A DNA stretch of 64,000 nt from Pseudomonas kribbensis (lineage in GTDB: Bacteria > Pseudomonadota > Gammaproteobacteria > Pseudomonadales > Pseudomonadaceae), in NCBI RefSeq assembly GCF_003352185.1, contig NZ_CP029608.1:4154001-4218000 (forward strand). Direction: 5' to 3'. Below are positions 1 through 9,624 of this stretch, piece after piece. The stretch's first letter is position 1. Every line of letters begins with the position of its first letter. A model generated the notes under the pieces. The model was not told the origin of the DNA, searched no databases, and worked only from the letters and a program-made list of their open reading frames with translations. Made by a program: the position numbers and the translations under genes.

Positions 1-1025
1 TGGGACGCACCAAATTCGAGTCGCCAGAAGCATTCGAATGGGCAACCTTTGCGGTTGAACGCAGCAACATGAAAGGCGCGGGGGGGCATGTATTCTCTAA
101 AAATGTTCATGCCGTGGGTGACTATGTCAGTTATGACTATGACGAAATGACCATCAGAATCAGCGATGTCACAACACGGGAGAGTTTTGACAGACAACGC
201 AACGCCATTGTTTACGAAACTGAAAACTATAAAAAAACTCTGCAGGACGACCTTAAGACCAACGAGTACCTGTTGGCGTCTATAAAGGAGATGAAGTACT
301 CCGACGACATCGTTAAAACCCAGGAGAACCGAATCAGCCAGTTGGAACAACGGATTAAAAAAACCAAAAAATACGAACACGATCTAGGTATACCCGACTC
401 CCACGTCCTCGGCAGCAAAGAAACGCCCTACGAATTCCTGCTCTGGCGCAACAACCGGGTGTTCTACTTCAACATGAACAAACCCGCCGAAAACTCCGCA
501 CAACGGATCAAGGACCTTGCCGCCCGCTTCGAAGCCCGCGACCTCTATCAAGTGCCCGAAGGCCCCGGAATCTGTATGCCCTACGGATTTATCCATGACG
601 ACGGCAAAACCGGTTTCAACGTCAAGAACAGCCTGCGCTTCACCAGCACGCCCAACGTCATCATGAGCCTGATCAATGCCTCACTCGGCAACCACGCCAA
701 ACCCACCGACGGCACCTACGACACCGACTACCGCCCCGGCTACGACGCCGAAATCTGGAAAAAGTCGAAGATCATGGAGAAGTTCTATATCGGCGACCGC
801 ATGACCACCCTCGAAGGCTGGCGTCTGGACCCACGCCCGGAAACTGCCGAGCAAGATCGCGCCTGGTTCGCCATCGCCCACGTCGGCGGTCTCGCCAGCC
901 CGCTGATCGCAGCGCAGATGTTCACTTTCCAGAAAGGCACCGACGGCCTGAAAGATCTGGTGCCCCCGCCCGAGGCTGTCGTACCGCGCTTTTTGAAGTT
1001 GACGCAAAGCATCCGCGAGCAGTGA
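1..1025 (+). CDS. Probable T6SS immunity protein, Tli4 family (5' end cut off)
   Basis: The frame is open from base 3 with no stop upstream of the first ATG (69), so the gene starts outside the window. The visible part has a charged, coiled-coil-like stretch (about residues 50-110 counted from the ATG at 69) followed by a globular C-terminal half. Segments such as ICMPYGFIHDDGK and RFTSTPNVIMSLI resemble the C-terminal domain of Tli4 proteins, which neutralise the type VI lipase effector Tle4 in the periplasm. That is pattern recognition, not a search. The first 350 bases are clearly more AT-rich than the rest. The matching effector would be expected just upstream. Another periplasmic protein of unknown role is possible. 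Confidence 0.55.
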   Translation, partial: GRTKFESPEAFEWATFAVERSNMKGAGGHVFSKNVHAVGDYVSYDYDEMTIRISDVTTRESFDRQRNAIVYETENYKKTLQDDLKTNEYLLASIKEMKYSDDIVKTQENRISQLEQRIKKTKKYEHDLGIPDSHVLGSKETPYEFLLWRNNRVFYFNMNKPAENSAQRIKDLAARFEARDLYQVPEGPGICMPYGFIHDDGKTGFNVKNSLRFTSTPNVIMSLINASLGNHAKPTDGTYDTDYRPGYDAEIWKKSKIMEKFYIGDRMTTLEGWRLDPRPETAEQDRAWFAIAHVGGLASPLIAAQMFTFQKGTDGLKDLVPPPEAVVPRFLKLTQSIREQ

Positions 1026-1135
1026 TCCGTTCTCGCCGACCGGCCTGATCGGGAACTCAAGGTCGCGGCCCATGGACTGATATGCAAGGATGTTGCCCTG
1101 CATCACGCCATAGACCGCAAGACCAAGGACGTTTC

Positions 1136-2287
1136 ATGACTGCCATCAACACCCCGCCTCCCCTCGCTCCCGGACGCCTGCAACAGATGTCCACGCGCAT
1201 CGCCTTCTTCATTGCCGGGCTCGGCATCGCCGCATGGGCGCCGCTGGTGCCGTACGCCAAGGCACGGGCCGGGCTCGATGAAGGGACGCTGGGTCTGTTG
1301 CTGTTGTGTCTGGGGGTGGGTTCGATTCTGGCAATGCCGCTGGCGGGGATTCTGGCCACGCGATTCGGCTGTCGGCGTGTGGCAACCGGTGGCACGTTGC
1401 TGATTTGCGCGGCGTTGCCGTTGCTGGCGACGGTGTCGTCGATTCCGGCGTTGATCGCCACACTGTTCATGTTCGGCGCCGGGCTCGGCACGGTGGATTC
1501 GACGGTGAACCTGCAAGCGGTAATCGTCGAACGGGCCAGCGGCAAGAACATGATGTCGGGGTTTCACGGCCTGTTCAGCCTCGGCGGGATCGTCGGCGCG
1601 GCGGGCGTCAGCGCCCTGCTCGGCCTCGGCTTGTCGCCATTGGCGGCGATGCTGGTGGTGGTCGTGGTGTTGATCGCGGCGCTGTTCAAGGCTGTGCCGC
1701 ACATGTTGCCTTACGGCAGTGAAAGCTCGGGGCCGGCGTTCGCAGTACCCCACGGAATCGTGCTGTTCATCGGTGGCATGTGCTTCATCGTGTTCCTCAC
1801 CGAAGGCGCGGCGCTGGACTGGAGCGCGGTGTTTCTGGCGCAGGAACGCGGGATCGATACGGCGTATGCAGGCCTCGGCTACGCAGCGTTCGCGCTGACG
1901 ATGACTGCGGGTCGTTTGACCGGTGACCGGATCGTTCGCGCACTGGGTGCGACGCGGATCATTCTGTTCGGCGGCCTGCTGGCGGCGGCGGGATTGTTTC
2001 TGGCGACGTTCGCCCCGAGCTGGGAAGCGGCACTGGTCGGTTATGCACTGGTCGGCGCCGGATGTTCGAACATCGTGCCGGTGCTGTACACGGCGGTGGG
2101 CAAACAGACGGTGATGCCGGAAAGCATCGCGGTGCCTGCGATCACCACGCTGGGTTACGCGGGGATTCTGGCGGGGCCGGCGGTGATCGGGTTTGTCGCC
2201 CATGCCAGCAGCCTGAGTTTTGCTTTCGGGTTGATGGCGGCGCTGTTGGTGGCAGTAGCGATTGGCGGGAAAGCGCTGAAGGTCTGA
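1136..2287 (+). CDS. MFS transporter, YbjJ-like
   Basis: This 383-residue polytopic inner-membrane protein has about 12 hydrophobic segments. Start: the ATG at 1136 follows a Shine-Dalgarno-like AAGGACG, and the in-frame ATG at 1082 would add 18 hydrophilic residues before the first membrane segment, so 1136 is preferred. The first loop after TM2 carries LATRFGCRRVA, the usual MFS position for a GxxxDR/K-like motif. The overall pattern recalls YbjJ and the fucose-permease side of the superfamily. No substrate can be deduced. It is convergent with the TonB-dependent receptor downstream and shares a hairpin with it. Confidence 0.8.
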   Translation: MTAINTPPPLAPGRLQQMSTRIAFFIAGLGIAAWAPLVPYAKARAGLDEGTLGLLLLCLGVGSILAMPLAGILATRFGCRRVATGGTLLICAALPLLATVSSIPALIATLFMFGAGLGTVDSTVNLQAVIVERASGKNMMSGFHGLFSLGGIVGAAGVSALLGLGLSPLAAMLVVVVVLIAALFKAVPHMLPYGSESSGPAFAVPHGIVLFIGGMCFIVFLTEGAALDWSAVFLAQERGIDTAYAGLGYAAFALTMTAGRLTGDRIVRALGATRIILFGGLLAAAGLFLATFAPSWEAALVGYALVGAGCSNIVPVLYTAVGKQTVMPESIAVPAITTLGYAGILAGPAVIGFVAHASSLSFAFGLMAALLVAVAIGGKALKV

Positions 2288-2291
2288 GCCA

Positions 2292-2320
2292 GCTCGTTCC
2301 CACGCAGCGTGGGAACGAGC
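2292..2320. terminator. Hairpin between convergent genes, P. fluorescens-type repeat
   Basis: A 13-bp perfect stem (GCTCGTTCCCACG and its complement) closes a 3-nt loop, sitting between the MFS gene stop and the fecA stop. There is no U-tract on either side. The sequence is of a kind that recurs in P. fluorescens genomes (from memory), so it may be a REP-like element that also works as a bidirectional terminator. Confidence 0.6.
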
Positions 2321-2329
2321 CAAACAGCG

Positions 2330-4753
2330 TCAGAAACCGACGCTGGCCTGCACGAAAAACGTACGCGGCGCGCCGACATACATCCCCGAGTTGTTGTCGC
2401 TGGAGCGGGTGAAGTACTGCTTGTCGAAGATGTTTTTCACCCCGGCGCCGAGCTTCAGGTTCGACAGCTGCGCACCGAAGTCATAGCCGCCGCGCACGTT
2501 CCAGGTCACGTAGCCCGGGATGTCGCCGTACTGACCGTCTGCCGTGCCTTCGGTGATGTAGTTGTTGCTGAAGCTGCCGTCGGCATTCACGCCGGTGCCC
2601 GGTGAGCGCTGCTTGGACTGGGCGAAACCGTCGATGTTGTAGGTCCAGCGGTTGATGTCGTAACGCAGGCCGACGGTCGCCACCTGACGCGAATAGAACG
2701 GCAGGTCGCGGCCCTTGAAGCCTGGAATCTCGCCTTCATACGTGGCACGGGTGTAGGTGAAACCGGCGTTGGCAGTCAGGCCATCGAGACGCGGATCGAG
2801 CGCCGCCATGTCGTAGTGCACCGACGCCTCTATGCCCTGGTGCTTGGTGGCGCCGAGGTTGGTCCAGCCCACATCGTTGCTGATGTATTGCAGTTCGTCG
2901 TCGAAGTCGATGTAGAACAGCGTCACTTCACCGCCCCACACGTCATCGTTGTAGCGGGTGCCGATCTCGTAGGTCTTGGCTTTCTCGGGCTCCAGACCAT
3001 TGGCGGTCTGGTCACCCGAACCGCCCTGCCCCAGCTGGAAATACTGCAGGCTGCCGAACGAGGTTTCGTAGTTGGCAAACAGCTTCCACGCATCCGACAG
3101 GTGATACATCACGCTCAGCGCCGGCAGCGGTTCGTTGCTCTCGATGCTGCGGTTTTTCTCCGGCACGCGTTTGCCGGCGGTGTCGAGCACGGCGCGGTCA
3201 TGCCAATCGGTGTTGATGTGCTCGAAGCGAATGCCCGGGGTGATGGTCCAGTTGCCGACGTCGATCTTGTTGTCGACGTAGACCGAGTTGGCCTCGGTGC
3301 CGCCGGTTCGGTCCTGGAACACATGGCCGTCGGACGTCTTGGTGACCACCGGCTCATTGTTGACCAGCGCCAGACGGCTCGACTGCTCGTGCATGGCCTC
3401 TCTCAGGTAGCGATAACCGACGCTGACTTCCTGAGTGGTCGGGCCGACATCGAATACCCGCGAGACGCGGGGTTCGATGCCCAGCGTGTAGTAGGAGCGC
3501 GGATACGAACTCAGGGTTTTCTGGTCGCGGGCGGCGATGGTGCTGCCACGGAAGCTGTCGGTGTAATAGGTCAGCACTTCGGCCTGGGTGCGCTCGTCGA
3601 TCTGGCGGATCCACTTGAACGACACATCCTTGCGGCGACCGCTGAAGTTGTCGTAGTCACGCACCGAGTCGTACGGCTTGTCATCGTACTGCTTCTGCGT
3701 CAGGCCGCCGGGCATGTCGGCGCTGGCGTCGTAGTAGTGAAAATTGAGACTGAAATCGTCCTGATCGGTCGGCGCCCAGTGGGTCTTGAGCAGCACGTCG
3801 TCGATGTCGTTGCCGTTGTTGCGCTCGCGGTAACCGTTGCCGTTGACGCCGGAGTACAACAGCGCGACGCCCATGCCATTGTCGGCGGTGCCGCCGAGGA
3901 ACGCGGTATCGATGTGTTTCCAGCCGCCATAACGGGTGGTTTCCAGGGTGGTGCCGATTTCACCGGTGGCTTTTTCCGGGATGGCACGGGTCACGAAGTT
4001 GATCACGCCACCAACGTTCTGTGGCCCGTAACGCACGGAACCGGCGCCGCGCACGACGTCGATGCTGTCGAGGTTGCCGGAGGAAATCGGTGCCATCGAC
4101 AGTTGTGGCTGACCATACGGCGCGAACGCAGCCGGCACGCCGTCGATCAGCACGGTGGAGCGCGGCGACAGGCGCGAAGTCAGGCCACGTACGCCGACGT
4201 TCAGCGAGATGTCGCTGCCGCCGGTGCCGTTGGAGTCCTGCACCTGCACGCCCGGCACACGCTTGAGGACATCGCTGACGTTCATTGCGCCCTGCTCGAC
4301 CATGGCCTCCCGGCGGATCACGGTCCGTGCGCCCGGGTGGTTCTGTACCACGGCGGCATCGGCGTCGCCGAGCCAGTCACCGACTACTTTGATGTCGGTC
4401 ACGCCCAGCTCCAGCGGGCCGTTGGCGGCTGCGGTCGGCGCCGGCGACAGGGTCACCGAGCCTTCATTGATCTGATAGTTCAGGCCGCTGCCTTGCAGCA
4501 ACTGGCGCAGCGCATCCTCCGGCGAAAGATTGCCATCGACGGCCGGGGCCTGTTTGCCGGCGACCAGGTCCGGGCTGAAAAACACCTGCAGCGAGGTTTG
4601 CTGACCCAGTTCGCTCAGCGCCGGGCCCAGTGGCTGCGCGCGGATATGAATGGCGTCGGCGGCAAATGCCAGCGGCATCGCAGCGTTGACCGCCAGCGCG
4701 AGCGCCAGCGGCAACCAGGGGGATTTTTTGTTGTTGGCAGTGGTGTTTTTCAC
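2330..4753 (-). CDS. fecA: TonB-dependent ferric citrate type receptor FecA
   Basis: An 807-residue outer-membrane receptor. Residues 1-32 form a signal peptide (…PLAFA). Residues 36-98 are an STN signalling domain, which talks to FecR. A plug domain (about 135-245) contains GVRGLTSRLSPRSTVLIDG and VRGAGSVRYGPQNVGGVIN, almost the E. coli FecA wording. The rest is a 22-strand barrel ending in the terminal Phe of GVRTFF…VGF-type receptors. It begins with GTG; AGGA lies about 11 nt upstream. It is the last gene of a fecI-fecR-fecA set, so it is probably induced by its own ligand through FecR and the sigma factor. Ferric dicitrate is the likely ligand, inferred from plug similarity. Confidence 0.85.
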   Translation of the reverse strand: MKNTTANNKKSPWLPLALALAVNAAMPLAFAADAIHIRAQPLGPALSELGQQTSLQVFFSPDLVAGKQAPAVDGNLSPEDALRQLLQGSGLNYQINEGSVTLSPAPTAAANGPLELGVTDIKVVGDWLGDADAAVVQNHPGARTVIRREAMVEQGAMNVSDVLKRVPGVQVQDSNGTGGSDISLNVGVRGLTSRLSPRSTVLIDGVPAAFAPYGQPQLSMAPISSGNLDSIDVVRGAGSVRYGPQNVGGVINFVTRAIPEKATGEIGTTLETTRYGGWKHIDTAFLGGTADNGMGVALLYSGVNGNGYRERNNGNDIDDVLLKTHWAPTDQDDFSLNFHYYDASADMPGGLTQKQYDDKPYDSVRDYDNFSGRRKDVSFKWIRQIDERTQAEVLTYYTDSFRGSTIAARDQKTLSSYPRSYYTLGIEPRVSRVFDVGPTTQEVSVGYRYLREAMHEQSSRLALVNNEPVVTKTSDGHVFQDRTGGTEANSVYVDNKIDVGNWTITPGIRFEHINTDWHDRAVLDTAGKRVPEKNRSIESNEPLPALSVMYHLSDAWKLFANYETSFGSLQYFQLGQGGSGDQTANGLEPEKAKTYEIGTRYNDDVWGGEVTLFYIDFDDELQYISNDVGWTNLGATKHQGIEASVHYDMAALDPRLDGLTANAGFTYTRATYEGEIPGFKGRDLPFYSRQVATVGLRYDINRWTYNIDGFAQSKQRSPGTGVNADGSFSNNYITEGTADGQYGDIPGYVTWNVRGGYDFGAQLSNLKLGAGVKNIFDKQYFTRSSDNNSGMYVGAPRTFFVQASVGF

Positions 4754-4851
4754 GTCGTACGGAGTCCTGTGGATCGCAAGAGTGTGCGGCTGTTAATGCA
4801 AACCAGTTGCAGTTGAACAGGAAGACGACGAACTCGAAAAAAACCTGAATT

Positions 4852-5835
4852 TTATTTTGAAATTATTTCCTGACTGCCGTCGGCGTGGGTCCGCACGGCC
4901 ACCGGAAGGATGCTCGGCAAGGCCTTGAGCAAGGCGTCGGTGTTGTCGGACTTGAACACGCTGGTCAGGCGCAGACTGGCCACGGCCGGGTTGGCGACGG
5001 TCAACGGCTTGTCGCGGTATCGGGACACCTCTTCGACCACTTCACTGAGACTGGCGTTGTTGAACACCAGTTTGCCGCTGCGCCAGGCCGTCAGCTCCGC
5101 CGGGTTGACTGCATAGGCCTGGGCCACAACGCCATGGGCATCGACATGGGTGCCGAGGCCGGCCGTCAGGTTGATAAACTCGTTGTCCGGCGCATGCCGC
5201 CCCTGCACCTTGACCGTGCCCTGCTCCACCGCGACCCGGGTTTGCGTCACATCACGGCGCACATCGAAGCGGGTGCCGGTGACCGTGACCTTGCCGCTGC
5301 CGGCCTCGACCACAAATGGTCGCGAAGTGTCGTGCTCGACGCTGAACATCGCTTCGCCTTCGGTCAGCTCGATCAGGCGCCGATCCTTCTCGAATCGCAC
5401 CTGCAGGCGGCTGCGGCTGTTGAGATCAATCACCGAGCCGTCCGGCAAGGCGACATGCCTGCGCTCGCCCAGTGCCGTGGCGAATTCGGCGCTGTAACCC
5501 GCCGGATGATTCAAGCCACTGAACAGACCGAGCCCGAGAGCCACCGCGACCACACTGGCCGCCACCGCATAACGCAGCAACGGACGACGTTCGCGACGCG
5601 CTGGCGGAGTGTCGCACAGGGCCTTGAGCCGTGGCGCCGGCAGCAGATCCGCCGCTGTCCACAGGCCTTGCAGCAACTGGAATTCGTCACGGTGCTGCGG
5701 ATGTTCGTTCAGCCAGGCTGCGAAGATCCGATATTGTTCGGCGTCGACAGCAGGCTCCTGCAAACGCACAAACCAGCGTGCCGCCTCATCGCGCACCGTT
5801 GTTTGCCCGCACGCGCAATCACGAGTATCCATCAT
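4852..5835 (-). CDS. fecR: Anti-sigma/signal-transducing regulator FecR
   Basis: A 327-residue inner-membrane protein. The N-terminal cytoplasmic part (EAARWFVRLQ… at about residues 15-70) is the FecR anti-sigma region with its conserved W residues. A single hydrophobic segment at about residues 88-106 spans the membrane. The periplasmic FecR domain (GERRHVALPDGSVIDLNSRS onwards) should contact the STN domain of the receptor. The ATG at 5835 is chosen because AGGAC precedes it; an upstream in-frame start at 5904 would overlap fecI and add a non-conserved extension. The gene lies 40 bp after fecI and about 100 bp before fecA. Confidence 0.85.
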   Translation of the reverse strand: MMDTRDCACGQTTVRDEAARWFVRLQEPAVDAEQYRIFAAWLNEHPQHRDEFQLLQGLWTAADLLPAPRLKALCDTPPARRERRPLLRYAVAASVVAVALGLGLFSGLNHPAGYSAEFATALGERRHVALPDGSVIDLNSRSRLQVRFEKDRRLIELTEGEAMFSVEHDTSRPFVVEAGSGKVTVTGTRFDVRRDVTQTRVAVEQGTVKVQGRHAPDNEFINLTAGLGTHVDAHGVVAQAYAVNPAELTAWRSGKLVFNNASLSEVVEEVSRYRDKPLTVANPAVASLRLTSVFKSDNTDALLKALPSILPVAVRTHADGSQEIISK

Positions 5836-5875
5836 GGAATGTCCTGTTTGGCTGGGGATGAAAAGACGCCGCGGC

Positions 5876-6376
5876 TCATGATCGCGCCCCGTCCAGGCGA
5901 TCACGCAGATGCCGCAGGGTGCGGATCATATACTTTTCCACCATGTTCTTGGACAGGCCCAGGCGTTCGGCGATTTCCGCCTGGGTCAGGCCTTCGATCT
6001 TCTGCCAGACGAAAATCCGCCGGCAGTTGACCGGCAATTCGGTGAGCGCCCGTTCGATAGAATCGGCCAGCTGGATCGCATGCATGTAATGCTCCGGATC
6101 GCCGGTCGGCGACTCACTGAGATCGATCGCCTCCGACTCCATGGCACCCCGCCGGTCCTCACGTCGATAGCCGTCCACCGCGATGTTGCGCGCCGTCTGG
6201 TGCAGATACGCCCGTGGCTGCTGCACCGCCGACGAATCGGACTCGAGCACCCGCACAAAGGTGTCGTGCGCCAGATCCTCGGCCTGCGAGCGATTACGCA
6301 GGCGACGGGTCCAGGTGCCGATCAACTCTTCGTAATGCTCGAGAAAGCCGGGTCTGCGGGGCAGCATGGGGATCAT
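5876..6376 (-). CDS. fecI: ECF sigma factor FecI
   Basis: A 166-residue iron-starvation ECF sigma factor. Region 2 reads AEDLAHDTFVRVL and PRAYLHQTARNIAVDGYRR; region 4 reads LPVNCRRIFVWQKIEGLTQAEIAERLGLSKNMVEKYM in broken form across the -35-binding helix-turn-helix. The frame can be extended to a TTG at 6433, but the ATG at 6376 gives a normal family length and N terminus (MIPMLPRRPGF). It should direct transcription of fecA when ferric citrate is sensed. No convincing Fur box is visible; an imperfect palindrome AATAG-N9-CTATT lies at 6403-6421 upstream. Confidence 0.85.
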   Translation of the reverse strand: MIPMLPRRPGFLEHYEELIGTWTRRLRNRSQAEDLAHDTFVRVLESDSSAVQQPRAYLHQTARNIAVDGYRREDRRGAMESEAIDLSESPTGDPEHYMHAIQLADSIERALTELPVNCRRIFVWQKIEGLTQAEIAERLGLSKNMVEKYMIRTLRHLRDRLDGARS

Positions 6377-6721
6377 TGCGGCGTGCTGAGGAAAAGGGTG
6401 TGAATAGTAATGCTTCCTATTAAGCCGAAGCAATGGATTCCTCGGGAATGCCGACGAGGCTGTTTGACACTGTGCAAAGCCGCTTTGGGTCGGTCGACCA
6501 CCGGTTCAGGCCGGAAGCGAGCGTATACGGAAACAGGTCCGCTTCCTTTCAGGATTTCCGTCTTCGTACAGCGCCGAAGTTCTGGGAGATTCCAACTGCA
6601 CAAGCCCTCTATCAGCCTGGTACGCAATGATGGCAAAATGACCACTATCGGAGAATCAACGACATCCTGTGGTTCGCAGTGAAGCGCAGTCGGATATCGT
6701 GCGAATGGACTAAAGGGACGT
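6377..6721. other. Intergenic region between fecI and the helicase gene
   Basis: This divergent region of about 345 bp should hold promoters for both flanking genes. An imperfect palindrome (AATAG…CTATT, 6403-6421) is the only candidate operator noticed. Short open frames here lack ribosome binding sites and recognisable protein character. Confidence 0.5.
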
Positions 6722-9433
6722 ATGGTATCGATTCAGGTGTGTGGCGAGGACAAGACCCCGAAGATTAGCGACTGGTCGATTCACTGGAGCGATAAGCACG
6801 AAATCCTTCAACTGACTTGTCACTACCCCTCCAGGAAAACATACACGCGTCCGATCAGTGACTGCCGTGTTACTCCCACCCGCGAACTGGTTGAGATGTT
6901 GCTGACCAGGTCCGATAGTGCGATCGTCAAACCCATTGCCAAGGCGACGATCTACGGTGAGCGATATGCCGTCGTGTATTACCCGGCTTCCGACAAACCG
7001 TATATCTACAAGATGGACGGCATCGGCTTTACCCAACCGACAGCGATGAAGCGTTCGCCGGTCTTTCGCTATTTTTCAGCGGTGGCAGATGCCCGGCGGG
7101 TTCACGCCAAGTCAAATACTGACCGTGAGATCGCAGCCAACGTCCTGCGTCAACTGGAAAAACTGCCCGCCAGTGCCGACACCGCTCTGCAGGCATACTG
7201 TACGGGTCGCAACGGTACACTGACGCCGGGTCAAGGGCTTATCTATCCATTTGGACTGAACGAGAGCCAGCTCTTGGCGGTCGAGCAGGCCTTCCGTGCG
7301 CAAGTCAGCGTGATCGAGGGCCCTCCGGGAACCGGCAAGACCCAGACCATCCTCAACATCATCTCCAATATCCTGTTGCGCGGTCAGACGGTTGCCATGC
7401 TGTCCAACAACAATGCAGCAGTGGAAAACGTCTACGAGAAACTGGAGAAAAGCGGCCTGGGCCACCTCATCGCCAAGCTCGGCAACCGGGACAACCGCGA
7501 AGACTTCTTTGCTGACCTGCCACCTTGGCCATCAAGCGAGCCCGAGCCCGCACCGACACTCGACGAGATTCAAGCCTTGCTGGCTCGCTTGAAGCAGCAC
7601 TTGCATGCCCATAATCGAGCGGCGCAGTTGCAGATGGAGCTTGATGAACTCGCAGTTGAGCGACGCCACCTGCAGCAATGGCTGACAGACAGCCACATAC
7701 AGACCGACCATTTGCTGGATAAATACAGACTTTCGCCGCGCAAGACTGCGGATCTGATGGCTTATCTGACCCATCTCGGTGAGGAGCGAATCCGCTTTAA
7801 AGATCGAGTAGAACTGCTGTTCAATTTCAAGATCTTGCGCGCCAGGCCATTCGCTCAAGGCGATACACGCTTGTCTGTCTTTCATGCCCTGCAGATACAC
7901 TTTTACGACAAGGCGTTACAAGACACTGAAGCGGAGTTACAGGCATGTCGGGAATCGCTGGCGCGCGCAAACTTCAAGGTCTTGTTGGACGAGTTGAAAT
8001 CGGCATCGATTCGTTATCTGAAACAGCAATTGAAACGCCCGACACCATCCTCGGACAATTTTGATACCAAGACGTACCGTCAACAGTTCGATGCGTTCTT
8101 GAAGCGTTTCCCGATCCTGGGTAGCGGTACGCACTCGATCGTCAATTCGATCGCGCCGGGGGCGATCCTCGACTACGTGATCATCGATGAAGCCTCACTA
8201 CAAGACATTGTGCCGGGCATTCTGGCTCTGGGCTGTGCACGTAATCTGATCATCGTCGGCGACAGTCGCCAATTGGCGCACATCCCGGTTTTGCTGGGTT
8301 TGCAGGCGCCCGCCCCTGCATACGATTGCGAGCGCTACAGCCTGCTCGACTCGTGCATCGAAGTGTTCAGGGAATCGCTTCCCAGAACCTTGCTGAAAGA
8401 GCATTACCGCTGTCATCCCAAGATCATTCAGTTCTGCAATCAGCAGTTCTATGACAACGCTCTGGTGCCAATGACCGAGGATAAAGGGGAAGAGCCACTG
8501 CGCCTGGTGGTGACAGCCAAAGGCAACCACACTCGCCAAAATGTCAACCTGCGCGAGCTGGATTCCCTACTCAAACTGCTCGGTAACGAGGGGGAACCGA
8601 TCGGGTTGGACGGCGATGGCCGCGGCTTCATCGCGCCATTCCGTGCGCAGGTCAATCTTTCCGGCACGCACCTGCCAAAAGACTTCGCCAAGGACACCGT
8701 GCACAAATTTCAGGGTCGAGAATGTGACGAGATCGTTTTCTCCACGGTGCTGGACAAAAAGCGCTACAACCAGGAGCGTAGCCGCCTGAACTTCGTTGAT
8801 GACCCACGCATGATCAACGTGGCGGTATCGCGCGCCAAACACCGTTTCACCCTGGTGACCGGTGACGACGTGTTCACCAGCAACAACGGCCACATAGCGG
8901 CTCTGATGCGCTACATCGCTTATTACGCGCATGAGGATCAGATCGTTCGCGCCCCCGTCGTATCGGCCTTTGATTTGCTGTACCGAGAGTTTGATCAGTC
9001 TCTGGCGCGCCTGGACGCCCGCCTGCGGCCAGAAGACTCACGGTACAAGTCCGAGCAGATCGTGGCGCATCTGTTGCGCCAGAAACTGATCGCTCCGGAG
9101 TGCCGTTCATTGATGTTCCATACGCAGGTCAAACTGCATCAGATCGCATCACCACGCAACCACGATTGGACAGACCGTGAGCGATCCTTCATGGCGCGCG
9201 CCAGTTGCGACTTCGTGATCTATTACAAGGTGGGCAAGATCCCTGTAGGAGTCATTGAGGTCGATGGCGGCTCTCACGACCGACCCGATCAGGTGGTGCG
9301 GGACAATTTGAAAAATGGCGTTTTGGCGAAAAGCGGCATTCCCATACTGCGTCTGCGTACCGTCGAGAGCCGCATCGCGGAAAGAATCGGTGAATTCACC
9401 GCTCAGTGGGCCAACCCGACACTCGACGCATAA
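6722..9433 (+). CDS. SF1 helicase (Upf1/Dna2-like) with C-terminal DUF2726-type nuclease domain
   Basis: A 903-residue protein with AAGGGA before its ATG. An N-terminal unknown region (1-165) is followed by a complete superfamily 1 helicase: Q-motif-like PFGLNESQLLAV (about 176-188), Walker A GPPGTGKT (200-207), motif Ia AMLSNNNAAVENV, a probable coiled-coil insertion (285-440), Walker B IIDEAS (487-492), motif III IIVGDSRQLAHIP, motif IV EHYRCHP, motif V TVHKFQGRECDEI and motif VI NVAVSRAKH. The C terminus (about 770-890) has CDFVIYYK and GVIEVDGGSHDRP, the D…ExDG pattern of DUF2726 and related PD-(D/E)XK-like nucleases. The fusion suggests DNA or RNA unwinding coupled to cleavage, in repair or anti-phage defence. 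The role is inferred; no partner gene is adjacent on the same strand. Confidence 0.8.
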   Translation: MVSIQVCGEDKTPKISDWSIHWSDKHEILQLTCHYPSRKTYTRPISDCRVTPTRELVEMLLTRSDSAIVKPIAKATIYGERYAVVYYPASDKPYIYKMDGIGFTQPTAMKRSPVFRYFSAVADARRVHAKSNTDREIAANVLRQLEKLPASADTALQAYCTGRNGTLTPGQGLIYPFGLNESQLLAVEQAFRAQVSVIEGPPGTGKTQTILNIISNILLRGQTVAMLSNNNAAVENVYEKLEKSGLGHLIAKLGNRDNREDFFADLPPWPSSEPEPAPTLDEIQALLARLKQHLHAHNRAAQLQMELDELAVERRHLQQWLTDSHIQTDHLLDKYRLSPRKTADLMAYLTHLGEERIRFKDRVELLFNFKILRARPFAQGDTRLSVFHALQIHFYDKALQDTEAELQACRESLARANFKVLLDELKSASIRYLKQQLKRPTPSSDNFDTKTYRQQFDAFLKRFPILGSGTHSIVNSIAPGAILDYVIIDEASLQDIVPGILALGCARNLIIVGDSRQLAHIPVLLGLQAPAPAYDCERYSLLDSCIEVFRESLPRTLLKEHYRCHPKIIQFCNQQFYDNALVPMTEDKGEEPLRLVVTAKGNHTRQNVNLRELDSLLKLLGNEGEPIGLDGDGRGFIAPFRAQVNLSGTHLPKDFAKDTVHKFQGRECDEIVFSTVLDKKRYNQERSRLNFVDDPRMINVAVSRAKHRFTLVTGDDVFTSNNGHIAALMRYIAYYAHEDQIVRAPVVSAFDLLYREFDQSLARLDARLRPEDSRYKSEQIVAHLLRQKLIAPECRSLMFHTQVKLHQIASPRNHDWTDRERSFMARASCDFVIYYKVGKIPVGVIEVDGGSHDRPDQVVRDNLKNGVLAKSGIPILRLRTVESRIAERIGEFTAQWANPTLDA

Positions 9434-9624
9434 GGGGCTGCTGCGCACGAACATGCGTGCCTTGGCGCTTGAGTAAAGGGAAGTTTTGTTCTCCAGTGCT
9501 TAATAACATCGGCTATTGGCCGTTTCCTTCCGTCCGGGACGGGTAGCCTTCGAGCAAAATCGATCATCTCCGCGCTCCAGCATTATCCTGTTGAAGCCCG
9601 GATTGTTTATGGACAGGTTAACTT

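Noticed and set aside
2816..4816. A 666-residue open frame antisense to fecA
   Set aside because: Composition (very rich in Val, His, Gly, Gln) is that of a shadow frame, and fecA on the other strand is unambiguous.
6403..6421. Possible Fur box upstream of fecI
   Set aside because: Only an imperfect AATAG/CTATT palindrome; alignment with the Fur consensus is poor, so it is not listed as a site.
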